A DNA stretch of 64,000 nucleotides, taken from contig JADLZK010005764.1 in the NCBI GenBank assembly GCA_015847255.1, positions 186,001 to 250,000 of the forward strand, written 5' to 3'. Under the pieces are notes generated by a model. It saw nothing but the letters and a program-made list of their open reading frames with translations, did not search any database and was not told where the DNA came from. Source of the stretch: Hyparrhenia diplandra (lineage: Eukaryota > Streptophyta > Magnoliopsida > Poales > Poaceae). A program made the position numbers and the translations under genes. This document shows positions 34,204 to 46,268 of this stretch, in pieces. How positions within the stretch are numbered: the first letter of the stretch is position 1; every line of letters begins with the position of its first letter.

Positions 34204-35422
34204 TGTGGGGGATCGATAATTAGGACGACGGAAAACCAGCCCAATCCAAAGTGAAAGCCCAGGCGCGGCCTGGCCTGACAAACAACCGAGCTCGCAGCAC
34301 GAGTGACGGAGCAAGCCGCCCCATCATAGCACACGGACTCAAGCTCAGCCGACGGACGAGCTCTCCGGCCCCGTACGAGCACGCTCACGGTCAGAGATCT
34401 CTCTCCGCCTCGCTCGAGCTCCGCGGGCTCTCCGACTCCGTACGAGGACGAGCTCGATAGGGGACCTCTTCCCGACTCGCTCGAGCTCTATCGTTATGAG
34501 CTCTCTGGGCTTGTGCGATCCTCCGTCTCGCTCGAGCTCTACCACCGTGAGCTCCCCGACTCCTCACAAGCATGAACCCGGTCCAGGACCTCACTCCGCC
34601 TCGCTCGAGCTCCATCATTACGAGCTCTGCGATCACGTAGCGCCCAAGCCCCGCACGCGACCTAGAGCTCGTCCGCCTGCCTTCTCGGGAAGCCATTGGG
34701 TACAGAGTTGGTCAACCACTCCCCTGACGAGCACTGTAGCCATGCTCGGCCACAGTGACCGGGAGGGGATGATGGATTCACCCCACCATATCCTGTTGCG
34801 ACCAACCACTCCTCCACAGTGCAATCCGGGTACACATGACGCATGCCCACCTCGTCCAAGCACGGTCGAGCCCATACCGACGGGATGCGTTCCTACTCCG
34901 ATTGAAGACCGGGCGTGGACCGACCACCGTCCAACTCCCAGAATCCCGCATACGACGACGACCAAGCACGACAACATGTACGTGCCCGAGCTTGCAACAA
35001 CCTCTATCGGCCATACGAGCTCGGCGCCTCACGCCATTTTGACACTTTCGCCCCCACAATCATACCTCCCTCCTCTTTTTAGTCCTCCGCTCCGGTGGCA
35101 CCCGTGTACCCCCTTGCGACTAGAAAAGGGGAGCCTTGCCACTGGGTAGAGGCAGGTCAATAGATTCACTCAACATTCCACTCCTTCACACTCGATATTG
35201 GCATTTGCCTCAATCATAGAGACTTGGGAGTTCGTTCCCTCTCTCGACCCGGTTGTACTCACCCCGATATGAGCATTTGAGCTCAGATAGTGACTCTGAC
35301 TGGACTAGGGAGCGCGATTTGCCCCGAACCAGTATAATCCTTGTGTCATTGTCTCTAGAGCTAGGCCATCGCTGCACACACTAGCCAGACGATCACTGTG
35401 ACGGTGGTATTAGACCACGACA
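34204..35422 (+). mobile_element. 5' LTR of the Tat element
   Basis: It runs from TGTGGGGGATCGATAATTAG to TTAGACCACGACA, 1219 bp. A series of CTCGCTCGAGCTC units lies at about 34405, 34473, 34526 and 34596. The promoter position has CTAGAAAAGGGG (35120-35131), where the 3' LTR has CTATAAAAGGGG, so the TATA box of this copy is damaged. Over the first ~300 bp I count about 15 mismatches with the 3' LTR, mostly transitions. Confidence 0.92.
34405..34625. repeat. GAGCTC-rich degenerate tandem repeats in the LTR
   Basis: Four units begin CTCGCTCGAGCTC at intervals of about 68, 53 and 70 bp, each followed by a second GAGCTC. The same array is in the 3' LTR at 47333-47560. GAGCTC and CGAGCTC are also common throughout the internal region. 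Confidence 0.65.
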
Positions 35423-35424
35423 GT

Positions 35425-35442
35425 TGGCGCGCCAGGTAGGGG
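35425..35442 (+). other. Primer-binding site of the Tat element
   Basis: TGGCGCGCCAGGTAGGGG starts two bases after the 5' LTR. This form is common at the primer site of plant Ty3 elements. Confidence 0.85.
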
Positions 35443-35470
35443 CAGCGCTAGTGTGACGTTCCCCACTTCG

Positions 35471-37951
35471 ATGGCTTCCTCCGCTTCATCGGCATCCGGA
35501 GCGCCCACGATGCGCTTCGGGGCTCTCGACCTCACCAGCACCGGGCCGGAGCAGCCTCCCGCCGGAGCTGTCTTCCCCCAGCTGATGCGGCAAGAGGACG
35601 TGCCCAGCCGTCTTCGCGGTGCCGCCGACTCCGTGTTGGCAAACATGGGCCGGGATTCGACTTCCGTGCCCGCAAGCCCCATCCGTGCGGCGGCGGATCG
35701 CTTCTTCGTCCTCATCAAGGACCTACTCCCGAACATCCTAGGGCTCGAGCCCACTCAGGCTCTATTCCGCGACGTAACCTACTCCATCACCAACGTCGTC
35801 CTGCAGCTCGCCGGAGAAGACGCGTTGTCGGTCGACGAGTTCGGGGCGGCCTACGCCAGGACGTACCCCGACGGGCAGACAGGCCTCCCTCTCTACTGGG
35901 GCACCGAGCCCCAGCAGAATGACATCCACGAGCTCGAGCTCGCCCTCGACGGCATGAGTCTCATGGACGGCGACCCGTCTCGCCAGTGCTTCATGTGCCG
36001 GACCCCGGCGGCGCATTGGACAGCCCACCCTCGAGCGACTCCATCGAGCACACCCCGGCACTCCGCGGCCCGGTGGCGTGAGCCACCGGTCGACCACGTC
36101 AAGGCCCGCCTAGACGAGCTCGGCGTGAGGCGGCGCGGGGGAACGCGAGGCCCTCTCGCCGAACATGGAGGGAGACAAGACGCGCGAGCACGAGCTCGCG
36201 ACACCCACCACCGCATCAACCGCGATGAGGGTGCCGGCGAACTCCCACCGGTGTTCGGGAGGGCCTCACGAGAACCTGGCGGCGGCCCACGATGCTCTGC
36301 GGCGCTGTCCCGCCCCGAGGATCCGGAGGCTCGCCCGAGCTCACGAGCAGCTCAAAAAGCTTCTCGCGGGGCGGCCGATCCGGCGGCGGCGAGCTTAGCG
36401 TCTCACCGCCCGGCCCGGGAGGAGCACGAGGCCTCTTCGAACCCCTCGCAGGTCCACGCCACGCCGGCGAGTTGGCGAGAACCGCGACACACGGGACACG
36501 CTCACCGCCCGACGCCGCGGAGGCCGGGCGAAGAAGCACGCCCGCGAGGCGGCGGCGAGCACCGCGGCGACGACCACCGCGACGACCGCCCGCGTTCGTT
36601 TCATACAACAAGCGGCGGGGTGGCCGCTATGATAGCCAAGAAGACCGGAGCCGTAGCCCGACGCCGGTGCGGCGTCCCGAGCTCGTCGCAAAGACGGGAG
36701 CGCCGCAGCTCGAGATTAAGCTCGAGGAGGCCAAGGGCGTTCGGGTCGCGCATCCACGACGCCCCGTTCCCTTCTCGGCCGAGCTCCGACCTCGGTGCGA
36801 AGTACAACGGGGAGACCGACCCCGCCACATGGCTAGAGGACTATCGCCTCGGCTGCCAGGCCAGCGGCGCCGACAACGAATATTTCATCATCCGCAACCT
36901 CCCGCTCTACCTTGCAGATTCAGCTCGGTCATGGCTCGAGCACCTGCCGGAGGGAGCAATCCGCAGTTGGGAGGATCTGCGTGACGTCTTCGTCGGCAAC
37001 TTCCAGGGCACCTACACCAGGCCGAGCACAATGTGGGACCAACGTGGGAGCAAGCAGAAGAAGGGAGAAAGCCTACGTGACTACATCAGGCGCTTCTCCA
37101 AGCTCTGCAACAACCTCTCCGAGGCCTCCGATGCCGAGATCATCACCGCGTTCACCTTCAGCACCACCTACGAGAGCCTGATCCGCGAGCTCGGCATCAG
37201 GAAGCCCAGGACCGTAAAAGAGCTCCTCGACCTCGCCACCAGCCATGCCAAGGGAGAGGACGCCGTCTCCGCCGTCACCGGCAGAGGCAAGGCCAAGGCC
37301 GACGACGAGGCCGCGGAAGGGGCCGGCTCCCGCACGAGCAAGAAGAAGAAGAACAGGAAGAACAAACGCCGCCGCGACGACGACGACGATGAATTCGTGG
37401 CCGTGGCAGACAAGAGGAAGGCCGGCACCAAAGGGGGCAAGCCGTTTGTCCCCAAAGAGCACTTCGACAAGATGCTCGAAGGCCCGTGCCCGCACCACGA
37501 GGGCCCCGTCAAGCACAAGATGAAGGACTGCCGGCTCATGGAGAAGCACGTGATGGGCACGCTGCGAGGCGGCGACAAGGACGACGACCAGGACACGGCG
37601 AGGGGAGCACCCGAGGATGGCGACGAGGACGTCTACATCGAGGAAGGCGCTGTCAACGTCGTCTTTGGCGGGGCACCAGGATACGAGTCCAAGTGCCAGC
37701 AAAAGCTAACCCGCCGCGAGGTCCTCTTCACCGAACCGGCCGCGCCTGCGTACCTCAAGTGGTCGAGCTCGGCGATCACCTTCGACAAGACCGACCGTCC
37801 TCGTCACATCCACGGCCCGGGAAGGTTCCCGCTCGTCGTCGATCCCATCATCGGCACCATGCGTCTCGGCAAGGTGTTGATGGACAGCGGCAGCGGCCTC
37901 AACCTCCTCTACATCCACGCGCTCCAAGCCCTTGGCATCCCCAAGGCATGA
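35471..37951 (+). pseudogene. Tat element gag and protease
   Basis: The frame starts at the first ATG after the primer site (35471, MASSASSASG). From about 36770 it shows the retrotransposon gag domain (YNGETDPATWLEDYR, RNLPLYLADSARSWLEHLP, VGNFQGTYTRPS). A lysine-rich stretch and a CPHHEGPVKHKMKDC knuckle-like motif follow, and then the protease with DSGSGLNLLY near 37890. It ends at TGA 37949-37951, where TGG would be expected, a few residues after the protease motif. Between about 36150 and 36700 another phase looks more gag-like, so two compensating frameshifts are probable. Confidence 0.85.
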
Positions 37952-38592
37952 CTTCGGCCCTCACCGGACCCGATCCACGGAGTGGTACCAGGGAAGCAGA
38001 TGGTCCCCCTCGGGCGGATCGACCTCCCCGTCACGTTCGGCACCCCGGACAACTTCCGTAAGGAGACGCTTATGTTCGAAGTGCTCCCATTCAGGAACAC
38101 CTACCACGCACTCTTGGGGCGGCCGTGCTACGCAAAATTCATGGCCGTCCCCAACTACAACTACCTCAAGCTCAAGATCCCCAGACCAAAGGGGGTCATC
38201 ACCGTCGACTCCACCTTCGAGCGCGTTTATCGCAAAGGCGCCGCCGTCGCGACGCCGACGCCGCTATCGAGATCGAGCGACGCCGCCCAAGATGGCGGCT
38301 GGGCGGTGCCAGGACTCCCCGAGCTCAAGAAGGTGGCGAGCATGAGCTCGTCCGGTGAGCCCGAGAGGGTCACGGCACGCGTTCGAGCCCGAGAAGGATG
38401 CCAAGGAGGTCGAGGTCGGCAAGGACGGACGTACCCTCTGTGTGGGCGCCGAGCTCACCCCGAAATAGGAAAGCGAGCTCATCGACTTCCTCCGCGCAAA
38501 CCTCGACGTGTTCGCATGGAGGGCCTCGGATATGCCAGGCATACCAAGGGAAATCGCCAAGCACTCCTTGAACATCAAACCCGGCTCGGCCG
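37952..38592 (+). pseudogene. Tat element protease-reverse transcriptase linker
   Basis: The phase continues after the TGA with the protease-to-polymerase region (VPGKQMVPLGRIDLPVTFG, NTYHALLGRP). Frame changes occur near 38340-38400. A TAG at 38466-38468 stands in the ELTPK*ESELIDFL context, probably from CAG. The part ending DVFAWRASDMPGI precedes the polymerase fingers. Confidence 0.8.
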
Positions 38593-39200
38593 GTGAAGCA
38601 AAGGCTCAGAGCGTTTCGACGACGCCGATGCGAGGCAATCGCCGAGGAGATAGATAAGCTATTAGCCGCTAGGTTTATCAAGGAGGTGTATCATCCCGAG
38701 TGGATAGCCAACCCTGTACTAGTTAAGAAGAAGAATGGGAAATGGAGAATGTGTGTTGATTATACTGGTCTCAACAAGGCATGCCCAAAGGATCCGTTTC
38801 CTTTACCGCGCATCGACCAAATCGTTGACTCCACCTCGGGTGCGAAACACTCTGTTTTTCTCGACGCCTACTCCGGCTACCACCGGTCCCGATGAACGAG
38901 CTCGACCAGCTCGCCACCTCCTTCATCACTCCGTTTGGCGCATTCATTTGCGTGACGATGCCCTTCGGTTAATTTGAAGAACGCTGGCGCCACCTTCCAA
39001 AGGTCCATGCAGAAAGTCTTCAAAGAACTCCTCGGAAAGCTCATCGAGGCATACGTCGACGACATCGTTGTCAAGACAAAGCGCTCCGGAGAGCTCGTCC
39101 CTGACCTCGAAAAGGTCTTCGCTAAACTCCGCGAGTTTGGAGTCAAGCTCAACCAGAGAAGTGCGTCTTCGAGTTCCGCGAGGCAAACTACTCGGCTTCA
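38593..39200 (+). pseudogene. Tat element reverse transcriptase
   Basis: Landmarks are FIKEVYHPEWIANPVLVKKK, GKWRMCVDYTGLNKACPKD, a substrate-site SVFLDAYSGYH and, in a later phase, catalytic YVDDIVVK near 39050. Frame is lost near 38886 (one base missing), near 38968 (about four bases added after MPFG) and near 39150 (one base missing). This enzyme would copy the element's RNA into DNA. Confidence 0.88.
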
Positions 39201-40300
39201 TTGTATCCGAGCGTGGCATCGAGGCCAATCCTGAAAAGATTGCCGCCATCGCGAGTATGGGGCCAATCAAAAACGTGAAAGGTGTGCAGCGGCTCACGGG
39301 ATGTCTCGCCGCCCTCAGTCGATTCATAGCTCGACTCGGGGAACGCAGCCTGCCGCTGTACAAGTTGTTGAAGAAGACCGAGCGCTTCACCTGGACCGAC
39401 GAGGCCCAACAAGCCCTCGACTCTCTAAAACAACTCCTCGCCAACCCACCTGTACTCGTGGCTCCGGCTCCTAACGAACCCATCCTCCTCTACATCTCGG
39501 TGACCACAAAGGTCGTGAGCACCGTGCTCGTTATCGAAAGAGAGGAGGAAGGGCACGCACTCAAGGTCCAGCGCCCGGTCTACTTCGTCAGCGAGGTCCT
39601 CTCCCACACCAAGACCTGGTACTCACAGCTTGAAAAGCTCGTGTACGCGCTGCTGATCACCCGGCGCAAGCTTCGACACTACTTCGACTCGCACCCCGTT
39701 ACAGTCGTCTCAAAGTACCCCATTGGCGAAGTCATCCGCAGCCCCGAGGTCGCGGGGCGCATGGCCAAATGGGCCATCGAGCTGATGGGGGCCGACATCA
39801 CGTACGCACCCAGAGAGTCCATAAAATCGCAGGCCCTGTCCGACTTCGTCGCTGAGTGGACCGAGGTCGAGCAGCCGCCTAGGCCCGACGACGTGGAGTA
39901 CTGGGTGATGTATTTCGACAGCTCCGTAAAAAAATACGGCGTGGGAGTCGGGCTAGTCTTCATCTCGCCGAACAAGGTTCGCATGAAGTACTCGATCCGT
40001 CTCCACTTCCCGGCCTCTAACAACGTCGCCGAGTACGAGGCTCTGGTGAATGGGCTACGCATAGCCCACGAGCTCGGCATCCGGCACCTCGAGGTCCGGG
40101 GCGACTCCGAGCTCATGAAAAACCAGGTCATGAAAGAGGCCGACTGCGTCAACCCAAAGATGATCGCGTACCACCAGAAGGTCCGCGAGCTCGAGGAACA
40201 CTTCCACGGGATCGAGGTCAACCACGTTCATCGCAACCTCAACAACGACGCCGGCGCCCTCGCCAAGCTCGCGTCGGACCGACTGCCCGGTCCCGCCCGG
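39170..40300 (+). pseudogene. Tat element RNase H plus second (archaeal-type) RNase H
   Basis: GKLLGFIVSERGIEANPEKI begins the connection. The first RNase H (about 39440-39710) has PILLYISVTTKVVSTVLV and SQLEKLVYALL; catalytic acidic residues seem partly lost, for example YISVT where YLAVS or similar is usual. The second domain has VMYFDSSVKKYGVGVGLVFI, NNVAEYEALVNGL, RGDSELM and NNDAGALAKLAS (39900-40275). A second RNase H is a mark of the Tat lineage. The frame is open from about 39170 to 40290 and then drifts into other phases. Confidence 0.88.
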
Positions 40301-40529
40301 CGTCTTCATGCACGAACAACGCAAGCCTTCGATACGGCTCGTGGGCGGGGCGACGACGGCCGGCGCAGAACACAGGCTCACCGCCAACGCCCGAGCTCGG
40401 GACGCCACGGAGGTCGATATCCCAACGAGCTCGAGCCCGCTCGTCGTAGCGGCCTGCTTACCTGTAAGCCCGAGTGCCGCTGGTTCGGGGGCCGGCTCGG
40501 GGGCTGGATCGAGCTCGGTCCCAAGGGCT

Positions 40530-41776
40530 CCAAAGCCTGACTGGCGAATCCCGCTCCTACAGTGGATGAGGGAGGGCAAGCTCCCCTCGGGCCGCGAAGA
40601 GTCGAGGCGACTAGCCCGTAGGGCCAAATCTTTCGTCCTCATCGGAGAAGAGCTCTATCGCCGCGGCGCCTCCGGCATCCTCCAACGTTGCATCACGTTC
40701 GAGCAGGGGGAGGAGCTCGTCAGGGAGATCCACGCCGGCGAGTGTGGCCACCACGCGGCCCCGCGAGCTCTTGTCGGAAAAGCCTTTCGGCAAGGCTTCT
40801 ACTGGCCGACCGCCGTCACAGACGCCAGCCAAATCATGCGCCATTGCGAGGGCTACTAGTTCTTCGCCAAGCAGACGCACCTCCCGGCCCAGTCTCTGCA
40901 GACGATCCCACTTACCTGGCCCTTCGCGGTCTGGGGTCTCGACATGGTAGGACCTCTCAAAAGAACGCGCAGGGGCTACACACACCTGCTCGTCGCCATC
41001 GACAAGTTCTCCAAGTGAATTGAGGTTATGCCCATCGCCCGGTGCCGAGCGGAAGAGACCGTCAAGTTCTTCACCGGCATCATCCACCGCTTCGGAGTCC
41101 CAAACTCCATCATCACCGACAACGGCACCAACTTCGTAGGAGAGGTCTTCCTCGACTGGTGCGGCGAGCGCGGCATCCGCATCGACACCGCCTCCGTCGG
41201 CCATCCAAGGACCAACGGGCAGGTAGAACGAGCTAACGGCATGATCCTGCAGGGTGTGAAATCACGCATCTTCAAACGACTCGAAAAATTCGCCGGCCGA
41301 TGGCTCGCCGAGCTCCCTGCCGTCGTATGGAGCCTCCGCACTACACCGAGCAGGGCCACGGGGCGCACTCCGTTCTTCCTTGTCTTCGGATCTGAGGCCG
41401 TGCTCCCCACCGACCTCGAGTACAGCTCGCCCTGAGTTCAGGCCTATAACGAGGACGACAACCAGGCATCGCTCGAGGACGCGGTCGATCGGCTCGACCA
41501 GGCTCGCGACATCGCTCTCCTCCACTCCGCCAAGTACCTCCAATCCATGCGGCGCTACCACGACCGCCACGTTAAGGGCCGGGCGTTCAGCGTCGGCGAT
41601 CACGTCCTCCGCCGAATCCAGAGCACGAAGGACCGCCACAAACTCGCGGCGCCGTGGGAAGGCCCCTTCACCATCGACCGAGTGCTGAGGCCGGGCACGT
41701 ACAAGCTCAAGGATGACCAGGGCCGCATCCTTGCCAACGCATGGAACATCGAACAGCTACGTCACTTTTACCCCTG
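40530..41776 (+). pseudogene. Tat element integrase
   Basis: The zinc-binding head has GECGHH and RHCEGY, where the second ligand of the last pair is tyrosine rather than cysteine, followed at once by TAG (40857-40859). The core has D in WGLDMVGPL, D in ITDNGTNF and E in NGQVERANG. TGA codons at 41016-41018 and 41433-41435 interrupt it. The C-terminus (VGDHVLRRIQ, GPFTIDRVLRPGTYKL, WNIEQLRHFYP) ends at TGA 41774-41776, with AATAAA at about 41810. Integrase would join the DNA copy to the chromosome. Confidence 0.88.
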
Positions 41777-42436
41777 AATGTACTTTGAAATATTGTAGCT
41801 GCAAAGTTCAATAAAAACACCGATTCGATGCGCCAATCTGTGCAAGCATCTCGAACTCTCTTTTCTTCTAGTCCGACTGAGCAACGGACGGCCTTCGCTT
41901 CCAGCAAGGCCCTTCCTTGCTCGGGGGCTACAAAGAATGGGGCGCATACCCCACGCCTTTAACACACCGTTTTTTCGCAAACTCCCACTTCGAGCTCCAG
42001 AGCTCGACGCCGAGCTCACACAGATCATGCTACTCGACTATGAGTCTGGATCTCGAACTCGGATAAACCTCGACCTCGCGTTTACTTCTTCTCCGAACTC
42101 GCACAACGTATCGAAGTGTCTAAGTCTCGAGATCGCCATCGCAGGGCACGGCGCGACTGCCTAACGACCTCCCGCGCCCCTGCGGCCAGCGAGGAATGGC
42201 CCGCCGCTCGTTTTTTGAGAAACGAGCTCGAACTTAGACAAAATAAAGATAAAATGCGACACGGAAAAGAAGTTAACGCCTCGTCGTTCAGCACGAGCTA
42301 TCGTTATATTTACACTTCTCCTCGACTTCGAGGACTTCAAAATCACAACAAAAAGAGGCCCAGCCTCAAGCTCCTACATCTAATCCTGTGTAGGTGGATC
42401 TTGGAGCACCAGCCCCCCTGCGGCAAGCCCCTCGCC
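41777..42436. other. Spacer between pol and the antisense gene
   Basis: Non-coding sequence between two convergent units. It holds an AATAAA on the plus strand near 41810. No other gene is seen; small frames on both strands lack motifs. Confidence 0.55.
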
Positions 42437-45400
42437 CTACGCAGGCGGATCTTGGACGGCCATCTCTTCCTCAACGGGCTCCTCGAGCTCCGGAGCTGCA
42501 CCGGCCTCGCCTTCACCAGCAGGGGGCTCGAAGACGTTGAGCTCCTCGGCGGCGAGCTTGAAGAGCTCGACGGCCATCTCCGCGGTGACGGCCTCAGCGG
42601 CATCAGCCTTCCGATTGAGCTCCTCGTCGTTGTCCGACATCGGCCACCCGGTCTTCACCACCTCGACATCAAACTCGGGGTAATGGGTGAAGATGACGCT
42701 AACCGCCTTGTGAACAACTCGGCGGGCATCCTCCGTCACCTTGCGCGGGATGGCCGACACTCGGCGAACCGGATCCTCCATGTCTTCGACACCAAGGGCA
42801 TCGCGGGCCGCTTCCACCTCAGAGGCGTACTCGTCGTACTCGTGCCTCGAGTCCCTGGCCTTCTCCTCAGCCATCATCGCACGTTGACTGAACTCGACGA
42901 GCTCCTTTTGCTTGTTCTCGAGCTCCGTCTGCTTCCGCTGGAACTCGGAGGTCACGGTCATGAGATCGTCGGTCCTCTTCTTCAGGCCGCCCTCCTTGGT
43001 TCGCAGCTCGAGCTGCGTATGCTTTAGGGTGGCCGGCGGAGGCAAGGGCTTGTTCCTTATCATGGAGGTCCCGAGCCAACCGCTGCGAATTCTCCTTTTC
43101 ACCTGTGAACGGGCGAACAAATCAGAATATGAGTCACGAGACAAATGAAAGATGGGAAACAGAAGGTCGCTCGCTTACTCCACAGAATATTTTAAAGGTC
43201 CTCTTGGTTATCCCAAAACGAGTGGTTTTCGGCATCGAGCCGGTCCCGCTCTGCCTCCGAAGCACGGTAAAGACACCACAGCTCGGCGAACTCGTGATCG
43301 TAAACTGGAAGCCTCACCGACGAGGTCGATCAGCTTCACGTACCGGAAGGGAAAGATGGGCGGGCATGAGAAGACCACTCACCTTGAACCTCGGCGTCGC
43401 GCTGCCGCAGCTTCTCCACGACCTCCTCCTTGTCTTGCTGTAGCCGGTTAGCCTGGATCTCAAGCGCCGAGCGCTCGAGCTCCTTGTCCTCCAGCACCTT
43501 ACGGAGCACAGCGAGCTCCTCCTCCATCTTCTCGCGTTGCTGCTTGTTCGCAAGGTCGATCTCCTCCTGCCGCTGGGTCGCCTGCTGCAGCTCGGCGGCA
43601 ACCTTCTCGCGGACCTCCTGAGTGACGCGCTCCTCGGTGTCACGGATGTGGTCGGCGACATCCCTGATCCGGCCCTCCATGAACTGGGGATGAATGCGCG
43701 TCTGACCAAGGCCGCCGCTCACTTCCGTCCAGAGCGACATCATCCGCCCCATAAGGTCCTCGGCCTTCAGGTACACCGTCGCCACATGGTTATACCCCTT
43801 GGCGGCCTCCTGCAACCCCTGCGAAGAAAAAGACAAGCGACTGAGCATGCGAAGAGAGCGAGCTCGAAGCTCGACAGCACTAGCAGACGGAAGAAAAATA
43901 ACGAAGATCCTAACCTGCGAAACCCGATGAAGACACTCCGGCGCGGCGCTCCCGGACGACAAGGCCAGCTCTCCCGCCAGCGACGGCGCTGGCCCCTCCA
44001 GGAATTGCCATGGCATGATCGACGCTAAGGACGGTGGAAGGAAGACGTCCAAGTCCTCGGGAGGGACGCTCGCCGAACGCGGCGTCGGCGGCGACACGAC
44101 GTCGCCAGCTACGTCGGCATCCGCGGCCACGGTGTCCTCATCACCCTTGGGCTCGACCCCCGCCGTATCATCCTTTGACCCGGCAGCAGGCTCCTCGACG
44201 TCGGGCACAACGACGGTCCTCGCGGCCGCATCCCTCCCAGCATCACCTTCAACCAGCGTGGTCGCCTCCGCCGCCCGTCGGCGTCAACGTCAATGACCTC
44301 CACGACCTCGCGCCGGCAACGGTCTCCACCGGTTCAGGGGCGAGCGCCCGGCTTCCCATGGCCCACCTCGGACCCATTCCTCGATGTCCGTCCTCACCAC
44401 CAAGCTCTCCGTCACCCGCACCTCGGGGGCCGCGGGCGCCTCCACCGACGCCGGGGTCCGGGCTCGGCGATCGAGCTCATCATCGTCGCCGGCGCTGCGC
44501 CAGGGACGAGGGTCAGCGACGGCGCCACCGCTAGCCGAACCAACCGGACCCGCCGCCGCCGCCGGTACCGAAACTAGCGGCATCGGTGGGAAGCGGTCCC
44601 ATGAATGGGGGAAAGTGTCGCAGCCCGCGGCAGAGCTCGCCGTCGCCGCCACCGGCACGCACGCCGCCCACGCACCTCGGGCGCTTCACGGGAAGGGGCT
44701 TGGCCAACCCTGAACAAGAAGAAGTCAGCTCACATGGAAACCGTCGGACGCGACAACGTTGCGGGAGTCGGGAACTCACTCGCGGGCCATCTTCCTCTTC
44801 TTCTTCCTCGTCTTGGCCGCCTTCGAGCTCCCGCCTCCCCTCATCCTCGGAGCTCGGCCCCGCGACGAGAGCTCGGTCATCGGCCGGGGCTGCGGGGCTG
44901 GGAGGCGGGCCGCCTCACTCGAAGGGGTTACCGAGGATGATGACGTCCCAAGACCCGCTGAAGTCCCCTCCTCCTTAGCCGGCGGGCGCTCCGGCTGCGT
45001 GGCGTCGTACTCCGCTTGATCGACGGCATGCTCCTCGTCACCATCGGATGAATCGGCTCCCTCACTCAGGATCGGAGCTTGGAGCATGTCGGCCGCCGTT
45101 CCCGTCGGTCTCTCGCCAGGGAGCGGGGGACGGGAAGGAGGGAGATCCACCACACCGACCTGCGGGACCAAGGATTAAAGCGAGCTCGAACAGAACGACG
45201 ACAATGAAAAGAAGAAAAAGCGAACACTCACGAGCTCCGACGTCGCCTGATTGGGGAGGGCCAGAGGCACGCCCTCTGGCCTGGCTACGGTCCTCATCAC
45301 GTGACCGACCCACCAGTCGACCTGATCGACCGTCAGCCCCGGAGCCGTCGCTGTCCCCTCGAAAGGAGCAAGCTCCGGCGCCATCTCCCAGAGCCGGAGC

Positions 45401-46112
45401 ACGCGGGCGGCAGTAGGGGGACCCGCGCCGCGACCGAGCCAGGTCGTGATGATATGGCTGATCGTCAGTCCGGCCTCATGGAGGGCCTTGATCTTCTCTG
45501 TCACCCGTTCGACGTGCTCCGACATGTGGGCGTGGGGCCCCTCCCGCCACACCGAGTTCGCATCCGAGAACGTGCGCCCAGTATACCGAGGCAGGGGATG
45601 GAGAGGGTCGTTCTTTAGGTAGAACCACTTCCCCCGCCACCCGGTATTGGCGGCGGGGAGCTCACCGTCCAGGAAGGTCGCCTTCATCCTCCCTCCTCTC
45701 TCATTTGGATCGCCATAGAGGCAATCGGGGGGGGCACCTTCCCTTTGCCGGGCAAATAGTGGATCTTGGCGAAGAGGAACTGGCGGAAGAGCTCCCAGTT
45801 CGGCGGGAAGCCATCCCTCGCAGAGCGTGCAGAAGACGGAGAAGAGGAGCACCCCGTTCGGTGTGAGGTGCTGGAGCTCGATGCCCCAGTACGACATCAG
45901 GCCGCGGAAGAAGTCGTCGATGGGAACGCCGAATCCCCGGTCGTGGAACGCCGTGAAGGAGACCACGTAGCCCTCTCGGGCGGATCGGGGATGGCATGCG
46001 CCGGCGGCGGCACTTTCCACTCCTCCTTCGTCGTCCAAGACGGGAGCCCGCCGCAGAGGGTGCACCTCTCCAACAGGGCTGGGGTCACCATCGATGGCCG
46101 CCACGAACCCAT
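42437..46112 (-). pseudogene. Antisense, intron-containing gene of the Tat element (Transposase_28-like protein)
   Basis: The likely exons are 46112-45232, 45159-44780, 44709-43915, 43818-43383 and 43102-42437. The four introns have GT-AG borders and lengths of 72, 70, 96 and 280 bp. A TATA box lies about 150 bp upstream. The first exon holds FHDRGFGVPIDDFFRGLM and LTPNGVLLFSVFCTLCEG, which recall the Pfam family 'putative gypsy type transposon' (Transposase_28). Exons 4 and 5 are coiled-coil, with heptads over about 43400-43640 and 42850-43080, and the last exon ends EEMAVQDPPA. A two-base frameshift near 45970 and a phase problem in exon 3 suggest decay. Function is unknown; antisense extra genes have been described in Tat elements. 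Confidence 0.75.
45160..45231 (-). other. Intron 1 of the antisense gene
   Basis: On the minus strand, donor GTGAGTG and acceptor TCCCGCAG bound a 72-bp T-rich intron. Introns 2 (44710-44779), 3 (43819-43914) and 4 (43103-43382) are similar, with GTGAGT donors in introns 1, 2 and 4 and GTTAGG in intron 3. Confidence 0.7.
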
Positions 46113-46255
46113 CCTCCCCTCCTCTGGCAAGACGATCGCTGGGGACTAAGGGAGGAGGGAGACGAGGATTTGGATCTAGAAAACGACGATGACGGCTTTT
46201 GCTTCTCCTCGAAGGAAGGCGGGGGATGGAAAGGTTAGTCCGTCCTCCCGTCCTC

Positions 46256-46268
46256 TCCTATTTATAGG
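46256..46268 (-). promoter_or_regulatory. TATA box of the antisense gene
   Basis: On the minus strand CCTATAAATAGG lies about 150 bp upstream of the ATG at 46112, followed by a CT-rich leader without ATG. It is a close match to a plant TATA box. It suggests that the antisense gene has its own promoter independent of the LTRs. Confidence 0.65.

Noticed and set aside
34496..35149. 217-codon frame in the Tat 5' LTR, with a similar one in the 3' LTR
   Set aside because: Entirely within LTR sequence and made of repeated GAGCTC units; no start context.
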